Of a stretch of 64,000 nt of DNA, positions 60,481-64,000 are shown piece by piece. The stretch spans positions 6,483,501 through 6,547,500 of the forward strand of contig OU015550.1 of the NCBI GenBank assembly GCA_907165065.1. The letters run 5' to 3'. The notes under the pieces were generated by a model that did not search any database, had not been told where the DNA came from, and saw only the letters and a list, made by a program, of their open reading frames with translations. Origin of the DNA: Caprimulgus europaeus (lineage: Eukaryota > Chordata > Aves > Caprimulgiformes > Caprimulgidae). The translations under genes were made by a program, and so were the position numbers. Position 1 is the stretch's first letter, and every line of letters begins with the position of its first letter.

Positions 60481-63045
60481 GCTGGGCCCTGGAGATGGTG
60501 TCTCGCGGCAGAACTCTAACTGGAGCAACCCAGGGGTGGGATGAGAGGGATATCTGACTGTGTGTGTTTACCTGATTCAGTTCCAGATAGCTGAGGATTC
60601 AGTTTTTTCATCTATAAAGTTCATTGCCCAGCAGTTGGCAACTGCTTTTGGGTGTCGGGAGGAGCAGAGCACAGTGCAGAAATCTTTGGATCTCCATCAC
60701 TTCACAGCCCACAGAGGTGGGATTTAACTCTCACTTGACTTTGAGAATCCTGGCACAGAGATTCGTACAGCTAATTGACAAACAGTCATCAGATCCTCCC
60801 CAAAGGCCTGTTGAAGGTTGCTATGGGAAGCACAAGGTTATCACCATTTTGCCATGCTCACACGAAGCTTTTTGTCCTGAGTCATGCTGAGAGCAAAGAT
60901 GCTGTTGTACTTTCACTTATCTCTTTCCCTGGTGATGGAAGTGGATGAGAGAAATGGTTGTGGCTGTCTAAAAACCCTTCACCCTCTCCCTTGGCACTTT
61001 TATCTGGCTTTCAGAAGCCCATTAGGCTAAGCCACCGTGACAGCTCACGAAGGAGAAACATTGTCCAGAAATGCAGGACATGAGACATCCCACTCCTACA
61101 CCATGTTTCAGGGTATCTGGTATCAAATGTGATGCCAACCTTGAGAGAAAGAGGCGGATCTCTCTGGGCAGCCCAGCAAGGAGGTTGAGAACAAGAGTCA
61201 CCCATTAAAGGGGACACATCGAGGCGCAGGGAAGCTGTCTGCCCACTTCTGCCTGGAGATACTCAGCTGGCACCACCAGGTAACTCCTGCTCCTTCACTG
61301 TTGCACCAATACTCTCGGCATCTGCTCGTGTTAAGCTGTCTGGCAGTGTGAGCCAAGCTCAGCAAAGGTGCTGTCACTGCCCAGGAGCGCTGTGCTGTCC
61401 TGGCTGCTGCTGCTGATGGCTTCACTGCACGTTCTCTGAAATCCCTGCTCCGAGTGCAGGGTGCATTACCTGTGCTTATGTCCTACAAAATTCCACAAAT
61501 CCTTATCTGCCTTGCTTTTAGTCACCAGCAGTTTTGATCCCAAGTATTTCACGTTGCAGATACAGCATTCAGTACACACAGATGTTCAGATAAATGCCCT
61601 TTCTCTCCGTTTGCAGAGATTTAATGGGTGGATTTAATTTACTGTACAGTCAAGTGCCATAGGTAGTAGATGTGCTGTCTGCCCACGCTGTTTTGATATT
61701 GCCAGGGAAGCAGTTATTAATGGCTGCACACAAATTCTATCCAACAGTTTTCTTAAGTGCCTTAACTATAGTGTGTCTAGTGCTGCGAGCTGGAAATCAC
61801 CGCTCTGCGCAGGGTGTCCAAGGAAAGCGTTGGTAAACATGAAAGATGAGCTACAGCTCCGTGGAGGACCTGACACCAGAAGGCATCTCTTGCCATAATG
61901 ACTTTCCCATAAAAGCAGCGCATAACATGGCTCCCAGATTACACCCTGACCTATTCAAACCCACAGAGCCCAGCTTAGCTGTCAGTGGCACCCGTTTGTC
62001 ACTGCTGTGACTCACTGACTGTAATGAAGTTACTCCCGATGCACATTGTGATTGGAGTGGGCAGAGCCATTAAAAATTATTTACATAGAGGCAATTGGAA
62101 GGGGCTGTCAGAGCTGTCACTGGAGCGGTGCTGGCAGGGCGGACACAGCCACAGCCTCGCCGGGGCAGAGGGTTTCATGAGCTGCAGCAGCGAATGAACC
62201 CCCGGGACGGGGCTAACGAGGCAGCTGCAGGCACCTCCTTTGTTTCTGACAAAACATGAATCATAAAAGCTGCTGAAATTACTTTTCAGTTCACAGCACG
62301 TTTGGTGCCAGACTTTGGTGCTGCAGCCACGTGAATAAACACCGACGTGTACGAGCGAGCCGTGCGTGCTTGTGTACCCTGTGCCGTGCACTCGAGGGCA
62401 TGCATGCATTTCTTCCATATATATGTATTTATGAAGACTGAACACTTTTTTCACCTCAAAAATCTTAATCTCCCCCCAGATTAGCAGGTCTTTTCTACTG
62501 CAAAGTTCAGACATTTTCCTTCTCTTTTCCTCTTCGAACATTTTCAGCTCTGCTGAGACAGTCACAGACAAAGGTTGGGCAGTGGCAGCGTCTGCGAGTG
62601 GCACAACTATGGGAGCTGAACAGTTTAAAAAATATTTCAGCATATGCTGAAAATCTAAGATAAAAAAAAATGGTAAAAATAAGTGCTATGTAGAAGACAA
62701 AATTAAGGTTTAAGGATTTTTCTTTCAATATCTGTAGATCTAGTCTTTTCTGAAATCTCATTTTCTCCTTTCCCTTCCAAGCCAACAGAATTGAAAACAG
62801 CCTGTGGGTACTTGATGGACCATTCCTTACAGACCAGATAGTCCAAGACTTTTACCCTTCTGGTTAATGAATTGTCCACAAGATCTGTCACAGGATGACG
62901 TGGGTGTGAGATTTCCTTTGGGCTATTTGGCAAGATTTCTAAATTCCCATCTGATCTGACATATCCTCCCAGGCCACAAAAACAAGCTTGGGGTTTCAGA
63001 TGGAGATCCACAGAGATGTGCCATTTCAGGAGCATTTGTTCACAC
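60481..63045. other. Non-coding stretch, no gene recognised
   Basis: The 188-codon minus-strand frame at 62.08-62.64 kb and the smaller frames around it lack recognisable domains. A patch at 62.33-62.41 kb is alternating and CpG-rich with GCATGCATGCAT, possibly Z-DNA-prone. Nothing else stands out. Confidence 0.5.
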
Positions 63046-63046
63046 A

Positions 63047-63105
63047 ATCATAGAACAATTTTGGTTGGAAAGGACCTCTGGATGTTACCTAGTCCAGCTC
63101 TTTTG
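63047..63105 (-). repeat. CR1 LINE, short 3'-end fragment
   Basis: ATCATAGAACAATTTTGGTTGGAAAGGACCTCTGGATG, followed by CCTAGTCCAGCTC, is the reversed extreme 3' end of CR1, with one ATTCTATG-type octamer and the GGTTGGAAAGGACCTCTGGA core. Only about 60 bp survive, so it is strongly 5'-truncated or decayed. Confidence 0.85.
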
Positions 63106-64000
63106 TGTCTTATATGGAGGGTAAAACAGTCCTATATGAATGCTGGGGGAAAGTGTGTTTGCCAGTCATGTTGGTGTGCATCCTTGTTTGTGTCAGAATT
63201 TGTAAAGAAAGGTCAAAACTGGAAAAGAGCCTCTATTGTTTGCTGCTTTTCTGATCCATCCTGACATCTACACCTTCGGGACAGAATCTGACAATGACTG
63301 TGATTTTGCTCTTGAGCTACAGATACGTCTTCTGTGTGTAACTGATGGAGCTGTTTACCTACGCTTTATCTATTCAGAAGGTTTTCCCTAGGCTGCAAAT
63401 CAAGCTTGTTCAATAGAGCTCGTTAGGTAATGAGCTTATTCACTAAGCTCATTAGTGGTGGAATTCATCCTGCTCAGCTCTCTGCAGCCCAAAATCTTGT
63501 ATCCCTTCAACCCAGCTTACTACTTGGTTTGACCCTTAGCAAGAGAGAGGACTTTCACCTAATTTCATCTATTTTGCGTATCTTCATTCAACAGCTGTCT
63601 TGCTGAATGAATGTTTCTATTATTTAATCTGGGCTGTTATTCCTCTGCAAGAGAAAAATATCTGAAAGGGCTGAAGTCTTTTGCACCTAGCGTGCCAAGG
63701 CTGGGATATCCATGCCAGCTCATTTCATGAACTGAAGCAGAGCGTCTGACTCAGTAGGACTCATCCTGCTTCATGATGGATGCTCCCTGGATTGATGAAC
63801 AGACGGGCAGGCAGATGTAAGTGGGCAGGAAAATGAAAGAGGCACCAAGTAGAAGTTGTGATTGCCTCCTGTGAGCTGACCGTGATTGCCCATCTGCACA
63901 CAATCCAGTGGTCTTGCAGGAGGTTTGAAAGCACACACGTGCACGGCAGGAGCTGGAGATTTCATGTTTGGGTTAATTATGCAGAGATGAGAGAGAGAGC
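63106..64000. other. Non-coding stretch to the window end
   Basis: No gene is recognised. It contains a perfect inverted repeat, called separately, and otherwise ordinary sequence. Confidence 0.55.
63428..63454. repeat. Perfect 11-bp inverted repeat, 5-nt loop
   Basis: TAATGAGCTTA (63428-63438) and TAAGCTCATTA (63444-63454) are exact reverse complements around TTCAC. A related GAGCTCGTTAG word lies just upstream at 63417-63427, giving three similar words in 40 bp. Confidence 0.9.

Noticed and set aside
62077-62643. 188-codon minus-strand open frame
   Set aside because: No domain recognised. The content looks like translated non-coding DNA, and the length is possible by chance.

Overview
This window looks like bird nuclear DNA. 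It is moderately AT-rich, has no compact gene layout and carries few young transposons. Two short 5'-truncated CR1 LINE 3' ends, at about 42.69 kb and 63.05 kb, have the avian signature: a GGTTGGAAAGGACCT-like core with ATTCTRTG octamer tails on the minus strand. A passerine is plausible, but nothing here settles the species. Several heavily diverged MIR-type SINE relics and one possible L2 relic point to an old amniote intergenic or intronic landscape with little recent insertion.

I found no protein-coding gene, rRNA, tRNA, CRISPR array or viral relic that I can defend. Every long open frame I inspected is low-complexity, GC-biased or without a recognisable domain, so I list none as a coding gene. 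The window is best read as a gene desert or the interior of very large introns, with scattered candidate regulatory elements and a few exon-like segments that may belong to unannotated non-coding transcripts.

Layout: 0-5.7 kb is plain non-coding DNA. A small GC-box-bearing CpG cluster split by an AT tract lies at 5.75-6.0 kb, followed by an exon-like segment with a poly(A) signal (6.25-6.43 kb). From 6.4 to 33.7 kb lie MIR relics, simple repeats, a G-quadruplex-prone GGGCT array (17.8 kb), a 17-bp minisatellite (19.3 kb) and, next to it, a long imperfect hairpin ending in a perfect CRE (19.5 kb). Two splice-site-bounded segments lie at 33.80 and 34.33-34.45 kb. A CpG cluster lies at 36.0 kb and a good CTCF-like site at 40.66 kb. 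At 43.98-44.43 kb a CpG-rich segment carries two RFX X-boxes, each overlapping a CACCTG E-box. At 48.28-48.81 kb a TATA/MEF2-like box is followed by a CpG-rich block, a C-rich minisatellite and a (GT)26 tract. The remainder to 64 kb is ordinary non-coding DNA with more MIR relics, a 26-bp tandem duplication (55.35 kb) and a perfect 11-bp inverted repeat (63.43 kb).

There is no multi-gene system to reconstruct. The most useful leads are the paired X-box/E-box CpG segment, the hairpin-CRE element, the TATA-CpG segment at 48.3 kb and the two possible transcript fragments. All need expression or conservation data, which cannot be obtained from the sequence alone.
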